A stretch of DNA of 31,830 nt, taken from contig URIY01000018.1 of the NCBI GenBank assembly GCA_900547995.1, positions 1 through 31,830 on the forward strand, read 5' to 3'. A program made the position numbers and the translations under genes. Positions 1 through 8,917 of the stretch are shown piece by piece. The stretch is from an uncultured Mycoplasmatota bacterium (GTDB taxonomy: Bacteria; Bacillota_I; Bacilli_A; RF39; UBA660). Positions within the stretch are counted from its first letter, which is position 1. Every line of letters begins with the position of its first letter. The notes under the pieces are model-generated. The model did not search any database. It saw nothing but the letters and a program-made list of their open reading frames with translations, and had not been told where the DNA came from.

Positions 1-644
1 AAAATAAATATTTAAATAAATATAAAAATGATTATAAATTAAGATATAAAATTTCATTATTATCATCAATTCTATTTAATATAATGTATGCAACATTTAA
101 ATTAATATCAGGAATTATATTTAAATCTATTTGGTTTATTACATTTGCTTTATATTATCTATTATTAATAATACTTAGAATAAGTATTGCCAAACAAGAA
201 TTAAGTAAGGAAACAAAATTAAAAGATGAATATATTAAATATCGATTTGTTGCAATCATCTTATTATTTACTAATGTTATTTTAACAATGATTATTTTAG
301 TAATAGTTAATCAAAAAATTATGAATATATACCCTAGTTGGATAGCCATATCTATAGCGGTTTATACTTTTTATTTATTGACTAGTTCTATATATAATTT
401 ATTAAAATATCATAAATATAAAAGCCCATTAATATCAGCATCAAAAGTTATAAATGTTATTACAAGTTTAGTTTCTTTAATTTCACTTGAAATAGTTCTT
501 ATACCAACATTTGGTATAGAACAGGTAGAATTTTTTGAAATAATGATTATGGCTACAGGTGGTGGAGTTGCACTAGTTATTATTATAATATCACTATATA
601 TGATTATTAATTCAACAGAATGGTTAAATAATAGCCATGAATAA
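1..644 (+). CDS. Conserved multi-pass membrane protein, 5' end cut by window edge
   Basis: The reading frame is open from base 3 to the TAA at 642-644. The first ATG (84) has no Shine-Dalgarno sequence, and the residues before it (for example YKLRYKISLLSSILFNIMYA) read straight on into the protein. The gene therefore starts upstream of the window. About five hydrophobic segments are visible, the last ending just before a short polar tail, so it sits in the cytoplasmic membrane. The pattern (KISL...YATFKLISGI...WFI..ALYYLLL...R near the start, a YTFYLLTSSIYNLLKY stretch, a late ATGGGVALVIII helix) resembles a widespread Firmicutes membrane protein of unknown function. No catalytic motif is seen. 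The call as a truncated membrane protein is firm; the function is unknown. Confidence 0.75.
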   Translation, partial: NKYLNKYKNDYKLRYKISLLSSILFNIMYATFKLISGIIFKSIWFITFALYYLLLIILRISIAKQELSKETKLKDEYIKYRFVAIILLFTNVILTMIILVIVNQKIMNIYPSWIAISIAVYTFYLLTSSIYNLLKYHKYKSPLISASKVINVITSLVSLISLEIVLIPTFGIEQVEFFEIMIMATGGGVALVIIIISLYMIINSTEWLNNSHE

Positions 645-677
645 TTTTTTCTTTTGTTAATTAATTTTGACAAAGTT

Positions 678-720
678 CCAAAGATATTTGGTAGATTAAT
701 TATGTTAAATTAGTTATAAT
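678..720 (+). promoter_or_regulatory. Promoter -10 box and candidate operator for the XRE regulator
   Basis: A consensus -10 box TATAAT lies at 715-720. Just upstream is an inverted repeat CCAAA-GATA-TTTGG (678-691), a plausible autoregulatory operator for the helix-turn-helix protein encoded downstream. A TTGACA at 667-672 is too far away to be the -35 of this -10 box. The operator role is inference. Confidence 0.4.
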
Positions 721-739
721 TGTTTTAGAGGTGAAAAAA

Positions 740-1663
740 ATGGCACTTGGAAATAAAATTTTAGAATACAGAAAAAGAAACGGGTTATCTCAAGAACAAT
801 TAGCCGATAAAATAAATGTTACTAGGCAAACTATTTCCAATTGGGAATTAGGCGAAACACAGCCAAATTCGGAACAATTAAAAATGTTATCTAAGGAATT
901 TAGTATTAGTATAGATGAATTACTAGATAATGATATTAAAAATATTTCTTTATCAAAAACAAATGTACAAAAACATTCCAAATCTAAGTATTTGAAAATA
1001 TTTTTGATATGCATAGTGATTATTATTTTAGGTATATTTATTCTATATATAAATAAAAATAATTTTAAACGTAAAGATAAAATAATAGATAAAACAATTA
1101 TATGCAATTTATATGGAGAAGATCATATATTTAATATTAAATATTATGAAGCAGACGGTAAAATAAAAGAATTAGGAAAAGATTTATATTTTAAAGACAT
1201 TTTAGAACTTGATAAATATGATGATGTTAATCAAATTTTAAATATTATAAATGATTATGTTAAAAAGAATGGTGGTACTTGTACAATAGTAAAAGATAGA
1301 GAATTGGATGAATTAGTAAATATTTCGATAAAAGAGGGAACACTTACTAAAACAGGGGCAACTATTATTATTACAGATAATAATCCTAATAAAATAATAT
1401 ATGGAACAAGTTTTTATATTGAAAAATATGAAAATAGTGATTGGCATGAAGTAATGCCAATTAATAATAATTATGGATTTGATGATATGGCATATTATGT
1501 TGATGAAAATGGTAAATTAGAATTAGAACAAAATTGGGAATACATATATGGAAAACTTAATAAAGGTATATATCGCATTGTCAAAGATGTAGCATTTGAA
1601 TCAGATGTACCAATTACACCAGAAGATATATACTATATTTGGACAGAATTTGAAATACAATAA
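740..1663 (+). CDS. Membrane-anchored XRE-family transcriptional regulator
   Basis: The first ~60 residues form a Cro/C1-type helix-turn-helix (ILEYRKRNGLSQEQLADKIN, then VTRQTISNWELGE and the usual LL..F.ISIDELL end). A basic linker and one transmembrane helix (about residues 83-105, LKIFLICIVIIILGIFILYI) follow, then a ~200-residue outer domain with no motif I recognise. The layout suggests a DNA-binding protein tethered to the membrane that may sense something outside the cell. The ATG at 740 is preferred over the GTG at 731 because the GAGGTG at 728-733 is a ribosome site 6 bases before it. It has its own -10 box. The ligand and targets cannot be inferred. Confidence 0.8.
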   Translation: MALGNKILEYRKRNGLSQEQLADKINVTRQTISNWELGETQPNSEQLKMLSKEFSISIDELLDNDIKNISLSKTNVQKHSKSKYLKIFLICIVIIILGIFILYINKNNFKRKDKIIDKTIICNLYGEDHIFNIKYYEADGKIKELGKDLYFKDILELDKYDDVNQILNIINDYVKKNGGTCTIVKDRELDELVNISIKEGTLTKTGATIIITDNNPNKIIYGTSFYIEKYENSDWHEVMPINNNYGFDDMAYYVDENGKLELEQNWEYIYGKLNKGIYRIVKDVAFESDVPITPEDIYYIWTEFEIQ

Positions 1664-1677
1664 TAAACTAGTTTTTA

Positions 1678-1932
1678 ATTACAATAAGTAAATTATCAAA
1701 AGAAGAAGAAAGAATTACAAAATTAAAGACATTAGAATTATTTGATACAAATAAAATTAATGAATTTGAAGTTGGAACTTTTAAAGGATTATCTGAAATA
1801 AAACTATTATTAGAAAGTGCTTTAACAAACAATGTTAATGATAGAGTGGTATATATGAAAGGTATTGATGCAAGTTATCATTATGAAGGGTACAATTGTT
1901 ACTCTACTAAAGATTTAGTGATTAATAAATAA
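1678..1932 (+). pseudogene. Coding remnant without a start codon
   Basis: An 84-codon stretch reads cleanly from an in-frame TAG (1669-1671) to TAA (1930-1932). It looks like genuine protein: a charged coiled start (KLSKEEERITKLKTLELFD), then a compact C-terminal part (EFEVGTFKGLSEIKLLLES, YMKGIDASYHYEGYNC). No ATG/GTG/TTG with a ribosome site stands at its head, so it is probably the C-terminal remainder of a lost gene, directly after the XRE regulator. The family is not recognised. Confidence 0.45.
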
Positions 1933-2752
1933 TAATAGCCTTCATGTTAAAATAATGATAGTTAATATTTGGTAAAAAGATAATATTATTTTATAAAATA
2001 TCTTTTAAATTGATAAATGATTATGTAGTAAATAGGAAAAAATAAAACTTTGTAGTTTATCTAAAATATATAGGATATTGTAAATTTAAATTTCTTTTTT
2101 CTTACTTATCCTTAGAATAATAATTGAAACTATTATTAATATTTCGTCAATGATAGTTTTAAAATTAAATGAAAATTCAATTTTGATTTAAAGAATGATA
2201 TACTAGAAAGCTTAACTTTTATATTAAGATTAAATAAAAATAGTTGATGCAGATAATACTCTCATTTTAAGTAATCATCAAATAATTAATAATGAACTTA
2301 TAAGTAAATGTATAGAATATAAAGAACTCTATCGAATAGAAGATTAAAAAGGCAATGTATATTATAAGCATTTACTTTTGTTTTTTTATAATTAAATAAT
2401 AAATTACTATAGTATTATTCAACTACTAATACATAACAAGTATTTCTACTAATAAACTTTAAATGTATTCATTCACATTTATTTCTGAATATTCAAAGTA
2501 AAGTGGAATGATTTGGATAAACAAAGAAAAACTAAGCAAAATAAAACCTCGTATTAAGTGTTAAATATCTAATGAAAAGTTTAAACAACAAACTACGAAA
2601 TGAGGTTTCTTTCTAGAAATATTATGTAATAACTTATTTGTTTGTTTTACACTTGCTCAAATAATACATAAAAAGTGGATTAAGACAATTTTTAGGGAAT
2701 ACAATATTGATAAATTTTATTTTTTAGTATATACTATTAATAGTAATAAAGG
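1933..2752. other. 820-base AT-rich stretch with decayed fragments
   Basis: No intact gene is visible. A short open stretch on the plus strand ending at 2346 (IVDADNTLILSNHQIINNEL...) looks like another gene fragment. It is followed by an imperfect hairpin and T-run (about 2349-2388) resembling a terminator. Farther on, AAACCTCGTA (about 2545) and TACGAAATGAGGTTT (about 2595-2609) form a long-range imperfect inverted repeat, which could be a hairpin or the edge of a lost insertion. The region reads as a gene graveyard. Confidence 0.4.
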
Positions 2753-2761
2753 ATGGTTATG

Positions 2762-4018
2762 ATGGAAATAAAAAGAAATTATTATTTAAATAAACTGACT
2801 TCAAAGAGAAATAATAAACTCATAAAAATTGTTACAGGTATTAGAAGATGTGGGAAATCATATTTGTTAGATCCAATTTTTAAAGATTATTTGTTGGATA
2901 ATGGAGTTGATGAAAATCACATAATTAAATTGGAATTAGACTCAATTGAAAACGAGGAATGTACTGATCCAAAAAAACTTTATGAGTATGTTATGGAAAA
3001 AATTGTTGATAAGGAAATTTACTATATTATTTTAGATGAAATACAAAAAGTAACAAATTTTGAAAGTGTTTTGAATAGCTTTTTAAGAAAACCGAATCTT
3101 GATGTATATGTAACAGGCAGCAATTCTAAATTTTTGTCATCAGATATAATTACAGAGTTTAGAGGCCGTGGTGATGAAATAAAAGTTTATCCACTTTCTT
3201 TTTCTGAATTTATGTCAGTCTATAACGGAAATGAAATAAATGGATTAAATGAATATATAAATTATGGTGGTCTTCCTTTAATAACTACATTTAAAAGTGC
3301 AGAAGAAAAAATTGATTATTTAAACTTTCAAAAAGATAATGTATATATCAATGATGTTATTGAAAGAAATGACATTAGGAATGATGAAGAATTAAAAACT
3401 TTAATAGAAATAATATCATCAAGTATTGGTTCTCTTACTAATCCAACCAAGTTATATAATACATTTATTAGTAAAGGAAACAAAAATATTACCAATAAAA
3501 CAATAGCACTATACTTAAAATACCTTGAAGAATCATTCTTAATAGAAAAATCCAAAAGATTTGATATAAAAGGCAAAAAGTATATTGAAACACCATCAAA
3601 GTATTATTTTGTAGATATTGGTATTAGAAATAGTTTAATTAACTTTAGACAAATAGAGAAAACTCATATAATGGAAAATATTATATATACTGAACTTCGT
3701 AGACGTGGTTTTAATGTTGATGTTGGGATTGTAGAAAAAAGAAAAATAGACGAAAATGGTAAAAAAGATTATAAACAATTAGAAATTGATTTTGTTGTTA
3801 ATAAAGGTAGTGATAAATACTATATTCAATCTGCATACAGCATAGAAGATAATAATAAGAGGGAACAAGAATCACAATCACTTCTAAATGTAAATGATAA
3901 TTTTAAGAAAATGGTGATTGTTTATGATAGTTTTATAAAATGGCAAGATGATAACGGTATAATATATATCAGTATTTATGATTTTTTGCTTAATGAGAAT
4001 AGCTTAAAAGAAGCTTAA
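2762..4018 (+). CDS. AAA ATPase with DUF4143 C-terminal domain
   Basis: The N-terminal half is a P-loop ATPase: Walker A GIRRCGKS near residue 25-32, Walker B YYIILDEIQ near 86-94, then a VYVTGSNSKFLS sensor and the family hallmark FRGRGDEIKVYPLSFSEF. The C-terminal half matches DUF4143, with a possible restriction-endonuclease-like core (LEIDFVVN...YYIQSAY). These stand-alone ATPases are common in anaerobes and archaea; their role is not established. ATG codons at 2753, 2759 and 2762 are in frame. The AAAGGA at 2748-2753 favours 2759 or 2762. The size (~418 aa) is normal for the family, and the gene is monocistronic. Confidence 0.88.
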   Translation: MEIKRNYYLNKLTSKRNNKLIKIVTGIRRCGKSYLLDPIFKDYLLDNGVDENHIIKLELDSIENEECTDPKKLYEYVMEKIVDKEIYYIILDEIQKVTNFESVLNSFLRKPNLDVYVTGSNSKFLSSDIITEFRGRGDEIKVYPLSFSEFMSVYNGNEINGLNEYINYGGLPLITTFKSAEEKIDYLNFQKDNVYINDVIERNDIRNDEELKTLIEIISSSIGSLTNPTKLYNTFISKGNKNITNKTIALYLKYLEESFLIEKSKRFDIKGKKYIETPSKYYFVDIGIRNSLINFRQIEKTHIMENIIYTELRRRGFNVDVGIVEKRKIDENGKKDYKQLEIDFVVNKGSDKYYIQSAYSIEDNNKREQESQSLLNVNDNFKKMVIVYDSFIKWQDDNGIIYISIYDFLLNENSLKEA

Positions 4019-4229
4019 AATTGAAACATAAAGGGATTTACTAAAAGAAATTTTGAATGGATTTTTGTTACTAATTGTTCACAATTGTTACATGAGATTG
4101 CTTTTTTTGAAAATGAAATAAATAACGAAACATACTATTATTAATAATAATTTAATAGTTAGATAACTAGTAAGTTGTATAGAAAATGATAGATATTAAG
4201 AGTTTAATTGTGTTAAACAAAATGTGCAT

Positions 4230-4257
4230 AAAAGTGATTAAATTCACTTTTTTCTTT
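4230..4257 (+). terminator. Rho-independent terminator
   Basis: AAAAGTGA (4230-4237) pairs with TCACTTTT (4244-4251) around a 6-base loop, followed by a T-rich run. It lies between the ATPase gene and the ABC transporter promoter. Confidence 0.7.
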
Positions 4258-4277
4258 ATAAAAAAATGCCAATAGTG

Positions 4278-4283
4278 TATAAT
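4278..4283 (+). promoter_or_regulatory. -10 box of the ABC transporter-alr unit
   Basis: TATAAT at 4278-4283 lies 27 bases before the preferred ATG. No good -35 hexamer is visible at the normal distance, so the promoter is only probable. Confidence 0.4.
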
Positions 4284-4309
4284 TGATATGAAAGTTTGAG
4301 TTGAAGTTA

Positions 4310-6079
4310 ATGGAAAAAGAAGTTAAAGAAAAGATAATATTTAATAGAGGTTTTTTTAAAAATATAAAATCAACATATAAGTATGCTAAGAAGGGTAAAA
4401 AGTATTTATTATTATTTTTATTATTAAATATTGTTTTAACCGTAATATCAGTTATTGTTCCTGTTATTAGTGCTAAAAGATTAATTACTTTAACTAATGG
4501 ATTATTTGAAAGACTTTTTATACTTGTAATACTTCTTTTTGCTATTGAAATTTTTCGAAATATAATGCATTATTTATGTAACTTTGTATACAATAAATTT
4601 TATTATGATGTAAGAAAAAATCTTCAAATAGAATTAACTAGAGAAACATTAAAAATAACTCAAGAAGAATTAAATAATAATTCTAGTGGTGTATTTATTG
4701 AAAGAATTAATGGTGATACCGATAATTTAACAGATATTTTTACAGATTTAATTGATTATTTTACAGGTATTATAGGAAATATTGGGCTATTAGTTACAAT
4801 TCTTTTTATAAATATATATGTTGGTATTGCTTATATTGTATTTATAGTAATTATTATTATTTATAATAAGTATGCAAGTAATATTAATTATAAAAATAGA
4901 AAAATTTGGAAAGAAAATAGGGAAAAAACAGGTGGTTTTATATCTGAAATAGTAAGAGGTGCTAAAGATATAAAAATATTAGATGCCGAAGATTCTTTTT
5001 TAATTAAAGCCGATGAGTATATGAAAGAAACCAATGATGTATCATATACATATCAAAGAACAAAAGCCAAATTACGTATGTTTGGAGGAAGCATTAGAGA
5101 TATATGTGATTTAGCCATCAGTATATTAATGTGCACCTTTTTAATATCAAATAGTCTTACAATAGAAGCAGCCATAATAATATATAATTATCATTATCAA
5201 ATAACATGGACTGCTGATTGGATAGAAAAAATATATGAAATTATTAAAAAATTTAATTTATCAGCCAATAGAATATTTGGTATATTAGAAGAAAATGAAT
5301 TTAAAAAGGAACAGTTTGGAACTAAGCAAATTGGTAATTTTAATGGTAATATAGAGTTTAAAAATGTTACTTTCTCATATGAAAACAATACTCCTATATT
5401 AAAAAATTTAAGTTTCAAAATAAACGCTAATGAAAAGATTGGCTTTGTTGGACCATCAGGTGCTGGGAAATCAACCATATTTAATTTGATAAGTGCTTTA
5501 AATAAGCCTGATTCTGGTGAAATATTATTTGATGGAATTAATATTAGTAGTCTAAATAAATCATCTATCCGTGGTAATTTATCTGTTATAAGTCAAAATG
5601 CTTATATATTTAATATGAGTATTATAGATAACTTGAAAGTAGTAAAAATGAATTCAACTGAAGAAGAAATAAAAGAGGCCTGTCGTCTAGCATGTTTAGA
5701 TGATTTTATAGAATCACTTCCAGACAAATATGATACAATTGTAGGTGAAGGTGGTGTAACTTTATCAGGTGGTCAAAAACAACGTCTTGCTATCGCAAGG
5801 GCTCTCCTTTTGAAGACGGAAATATTATTATTTGACGAAGCAACAAGTGCACTAGATAATGAAACGCAAACTAAAATTCAAGAGGCTATAAATAATTTAA
5901 AGGGAGAATATACTATTTTAATAATTGCTCATAGACTTTCAACAGTTATTGATTCTGATAAAATATTTGTTATTGAAGATGGTAAAGTAGAAGCTGAAGG
6001 AACGCATAATTATTTAATAAAACATAGTAAGGTATATGATAGATTATACAATAAAGAATTAAATGATAGTAGTGATTAG
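4310..6079 (+). CDS. ABC transporter, fused permease and ATPase (exporter half-transporter)
   Basis: An exporter-type half-transporter. A membrane domain with about six helices covers roughly residues 1-320. The nucleotide-binding domain has Walker A GPSGAGKST near 380, a Q-loop (SQNAYIF), signature LSGGQKQR near 484, Walker B ILLFDEATSALD near 504-515 and H-loop AHRLS near 540. It should work as a dimer at the membrane; the substrate is not readable (drug, lipid or peptide export are all possible). A TTG at 4301 is in frame, but the ATG at 4310 is preferred, with only a weak ribosome site (GAGTTGAAG). Alanine racemase follows after 38 bases and is probably co-transcribed. The length of ~589 aa is normal for the family. 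Confidence 0.92.
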   Translation: MEKEVKEKIIFNRGFFKNIKSTYKYAKKGKKYLLLFLLLNIVLTVISVIVPVISAKRLITLTNGLFERLFILVILLFAIEIFRNIMHYLCNFVYNKFYYDVRKNLQIELTRETLKITQEELNNNSSGVFIERINGDTDNLTDIFTDLIDYFTGIIGNIGLLVTILFINIYVGIAYIVFIVIIIIYNKYASNINYKNRKIWKENREKTGGFISEIVRGAKDIKILDAEDSFLIKADEYMKETNDVSYTYQRTKAKLRMFGGSIRDICDLAISILMCTFLISNSLTIEAAIIIYNYHYQITWTADWIEKIYEIIKKFNLSANRIFGILEENEFKKEQFGTKQIGNFNGNIEFKNVTFSYENNTPILKNLSFKINANEKIGFVGPSGAGKSTIFNLISALNKPDSGEILFDGINISSLNKSSIRGNLSVISQNAYIFNMSIIDNLKVVKMNSTEEEIKEACRLACLDDFIESLPDKYDTIVGEGGVTLSGGQKQRLAIARALLLKTEILLFDEATSALDNETQTKIQEAINNLKGEYTILIIAHRLSTVIDSDKIFVIEDGKVEAEGTHNYLIKHSKVYDRLYNKELNDSSD

Positions 6080-6117
6080 GTATAAAATAGAATATGATTA
6101 AATGTAAAGGTGATAAT

Positions 6118-7185
6118 ATGGATTTAAATAGAAATACTTATGCCGAAATAAATATAAAAAATATTAAAAATAATGTTGAAAAAATTATTCAATATTATAA
6201 TGATTATACATATTATATTGGTGTTATAAAAGCTGATTGTTATGGACATGATGGACTAGAAACAGTTAAAGCCATTATTGATGGAGGTTGTAATTACCTA
6301 GCTGTTGCGACACTAGATGAAGCATTAATAGTTCGTAAAACTTTTAAAAATATACCTATACTATGTCTTGGACCTGTACCAAGTAAGCATATTGATTTAT
6401 GTATCTCTAATGATATAACCATAACTATTAATTCATTAGAATATTTAAAAGAATTAGATAAGTATGATTTAATCAATATAAAGGTACATATTAAATTAAA
6501 TACAGGTATGAATAGACTTGGTATATCAAGTATAGATGAATTAAAAACAGTTATTAGTATTTTAAATAATAAAAAAGTATTTATTGAAGGCATATATACA
6601 CATCTATATAATGCTGATAACAAAGATATTTATGAAAAACAATTAAATATATTTAAAGAATTAATAGATAGTATAGATATAAATAATATTAAAATTATTC
6701 ATATGTCTGCAAGTGATGGAATTGTCAATTATTCTAAACCTAAATTTATAAATGGATGTAGGCTTGGAATAATTATGTATGGTTTTACGAAGAATAAAGA
6801 TTTAAAACTACAAAGTACTTTTAGTTTATATAGTGAAATTATTCAAATCAATACATTAAATAATGGTGATACTGTAGGGTATAATGGTATTTATCAAGGA
6901 CAAGAAGGAGATAAAATAGCTATTATACCTATTGGATATGCTGATGGTATTATAAGGGAAAATACGGGTAGATATGTATATATTAATGATAAAAAATACA
7001 CAATTGTTGGTAATATATGTATGGATATGTTATTTGTTAAAATAGATGACTCTGTTCACTTACATGATAAAGTTGTTCTTTTAAAAGATATACTACATAT
7101 AGAAGAGGTGGCTAGACATTTAGATACCATTCCTTATGAAGTTATGTGTATGATAGGTAAAAGAGTAAAAAGAGAATATATATAA
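6118..7185 (+). CDS. alr: Alanine racemase
   Basis: A cytoplasmic PLP enzyme that interconverts L- and D-alanine for peptidoglycan. The PLP lysine is Lys38 in GVIKADCYGHD, the counterpart of the usual VVKANAYGHG. The second catalytic residue is Tyr255 in DTVGYNGIY. Other family marks are LNTGMNRLG, HMSASDG, GCRLGIIMYG, IPIGYADG, VGNICMDM and the C-terminal IPYEVMCMIGKRVKREY. The ATG at 6118 follows AAAGGTGAT (6106-6114) and is preferred to the ATG at 6094, giving 355 aa, normal for the family. It lies directly downstream of an ABC exporter. Its presence implies a cell wall, arguing against a wall-less Mollicute. Confidence 0.93.
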   Translation: MDLNRNTYAEINIKNIKNNVEKIIQYYNDYTYYIGVIKADCYGHDGLETVKAIIDGGCNYLAVATLDEALIVRKTFKNIPILCLGPVPSKHIDLCISNDITITINSLEYLKELDKYDLINIKVHIKLNTGMNRLGISSIDELKTVISILNNKKVFIEGIYTHLYNADNKDIYEKQLNIFKELIDSIDINNIKIIHMSASDGIVNYSKPKFINGCRLGIIMYGFTKNKDLKLQSTFSLYSEIIQINTLNNGDTVGYNGIYQGQEGDKIAIIPIGYADGIIRENTGRYVYINDKKYTIVGNICMDMLFVKIDDSVHLHDKVVLLKDILHIEEVARHLDTIPYEVMCMIGKRVKREYI

Positions 7186-7210
7186 AGTAATTTTAAGATA
7201 ATTCCTTTTT

Positions 7211-7241
7211 TTGTATCAATAATTTATTTTTATGATATAAT
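7211..7241 (+). promoter_or_regulatory. Promoter of the sigma-factor remnant
   Basis: An extended -10 (TGATATAAT, hexamer 7236-7241) with TTGTAT at 7211-7216 as -35. The 19-base spacer is long but tolerable. Confidence 0.5.
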
Positions 7242-7258
7242 CTGTAACATATTTATGA

Positions 7259-7951
7259 AAGCGGTGTATCAACTTTAATGAAAATTTATTCGTTACAAAG
7301 GTATTAGAACCTTTATCACAAGAAGAAATTCTTATGAATTTTAAAAAATTTCATGATTGTGATATGGAAGCAAGAGAAAAAATAATTAATCATAATATAG
7401 GTCTAGTATTTTTAGTTATTAGAAGAATAGACAAAAATAGTATATATGATAAAAAGGAGTTATTTGCAAATGGTTGTTTTGGATTAATAAAGGCAGTAGA
7501 CACTTTTAATGTTAGTAAAGAATACACATTTTCGAGTTATGCATGCACATGCATAAAAAATGAAGTTATGAATTTTATAAGAAAAGAAAACAAGCATGTT
7601 AATAATTGTAGTTTAGATGAATTAATTTGTGATGATAATAATCAAACATTAGGAGAAACAATACTAGATGATAAAATACATTTTGAAGAAGATTATGAAA
7701 AGGTAGAAATCTATAGAATTGTTAGACAATGTGTAAATGAATTACCATATACAGAAAAAAGAGTTGTTTTATTATATTATGATTTTATAGATAATAAATT
7801 ATATAATTAAGAGGAGATAGGAAAAATACTGAATTGTTCTAAACAATATGTGTCAAATACATTAAAAAAAGCCAAAAATATAGTATCACTTAGTTTGCAA
7901 GAAAAGGGAATAATTGAAAAATTAAGTTATAAAAAAAGAATGGATAATTAA
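7259..7951 (+). pseudogene. Sigma-70 family factor (SigE/SigK-like), broken by an in-frame TAA
   Basis: Region 1.2/2 is clear: KVLEPLSQEEI, MEAREKIINHNIGLVFLVIRR, ELFANGCFGLIKAVDTFNVSKEYTF, SSYACTCIKNEVMNFIRKE. The wording (GLIKAVDTF...YACTCI.NE) is closest to the sporulation factors SigE/SigK. After LLYYDFIDNKLYN a TAA stands at 7808-7810. The same frame then continues with an intact region 4.2 helix-turn-helix (EEIGKILNCSKQYVSNTLKKAKN) to a TAA at 7949-7951. The expected residue at the stop is Gln (QEEIG), so CAA to TAA is one base change. The 5' end also looks damaged: no in-frame start exists between a TGA at 7256 and the ATG at 7334, which lies inside the conserved region. A separate ATG at 7278 in another frame runs only nine codons. 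Without region 4.2 the product could not read -35 boxes. Confidence 0.82.
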
Positions 7952-8001
7952 ATTTATACAAGACTTTAGATGTCATAAAAGTATTATAATAATATAAAAA
8001 T

Positions 8002-8052
8002 AAAAAGCATTGTCATAAACGTAATAATCGGTTAACATGCTTTTTATTTTTT
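8002..8052. terminator. Bidirectional terminator between convergent genes
   Basis: AAAAAGCAT (8002-8010) pairs with ATGCTTTTT (8037-8045) around a 26-base loop. T-runs follow on the plus strand, and the A-run at the other side gives a T-run on the minus strand. It serves the convergent sigma-factor and phosphoesterase units. Confidence 0.65.
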
Positions 8053-8064
8053 TATATAAATTCA

Positions 8065-8916
8065 TTAATTTGTTAATCTGTACAAGCTGATAGAAGGTTT
8101 ATTAAATAATCTTAAATTCATTATTGTAGTTCCAAGACCATTAGATATATACATATCGGTATTTTTGACTTTATAGTATTCTTTATAGTATTTTTTAGCC
8201 CCCTTTGGGGTGTATATTGCTCCAATAAAAGGTAATCTTACTTGACCATTATGACTATGACCTGCAAGTGTTAAATCATATGATATATCTTTTATATCAT
8301 CAATATAATCAGGCTCATGTAATAGTAATATCTTATAGTTTGCACTGTTATTTTCTAGATATTTTTTTGATGAATCTAGTTTTTCATTTATCTTGTTTTT
8401 ACCATGTAAATTAGTACTTACACCACTAATCATAATATTACTATTATTACCATGAATAATTTCAAATGTATCATTTAAATTAATAAAATTAGAATCATTT
8501 ACAACTTTGTCAAAATCTTTAAAATCATAGTCATGATTTCCTTTAATTGCGTATTTTCCAATTGTTACTTCAATTTTACTTAATTCCTCTATTAATTCAT
8601 TTTTCTCTTCTTTTGATATTTTATTATCAACAATATCACCTGTTAGAACAACAATATCGGGTTTAATTTCATTAATTTTCTTTACAACATTTTCTAACTT
8701 TTTTTTATTAAAGTGATATCCATAATGAATATCGGATAATTGAACTATTTTTAGTCCATAAAATTCATCTGGAATATTCTTGCTTTTAATATTATATTCT
8801 TTTACTTTTAAGCCAGATGTCCCAATAAAATAACTATATATAATAACTAATGAAACTAAAAGTAAGAGAATGATTAAAGTAATTATAAATTTTTTTAAAA
8901 GATGTTTTTGTTTCAT
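8065..8916 (-). CDS. Membrane-anchored metallophosphoesterase (YkuE/calcineurin-like)
   Basis: An N-terminal signal anchor (about residues 9-30, IITLIILLLLVSLVIIYSYF) is followed by a calcineurin-like phosphoesterase with all metal motifs: QLSDIHYGYHF (DxH), LTGDIVDN (GDxxD), IKGNHDYD (GNHD), LLHEPD and LAGHSHNGQ (GHxH). Related B. subtilis YkuE is an exported metal-dependent phosphatase; the substrate here is unknown. The ATG at 8916 lies one base after the stop of the upstream CPBP protease gene, with GGAT as a weak ribosome site. A TTG at 8925 is a longer alternative that would overlap that gene. The two genes form a translationally coupled minus-strand operon. Confidence 0.88.
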   Translation of the reverse strand: MKQKHLLKKFIITLIILLLLVSLVIIYSYFIGTSGLKVKEYNIKSKNIPDEFYGLKIVQLSDIHYGYHFNKKKLENVVKKINEIKPDIVVLTGDIVDNKISKEEKNELIEELSKIEVTIGKYAIKGNHDYDFKDFDKVVNDSNFINLNDTFEIIHGNNSNIMISGVSTNLHGKNKINEKLDSSKKYLENNSANYKILLLHEPDYIDDIKDISYDLTLAGHSHNGQVRLPFIGAIYTPKGAKKYYKEYYKVKNTDMYISNGLGTTIMNLRLFNKPSISLYRLTN

Positions 8917-8917
8917 A

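Noticed and set aside
410..673. Minus-strand frame over the first membrane protein
   Set aside because: Antisense shadow; no ribosome site or recognisable sequence.
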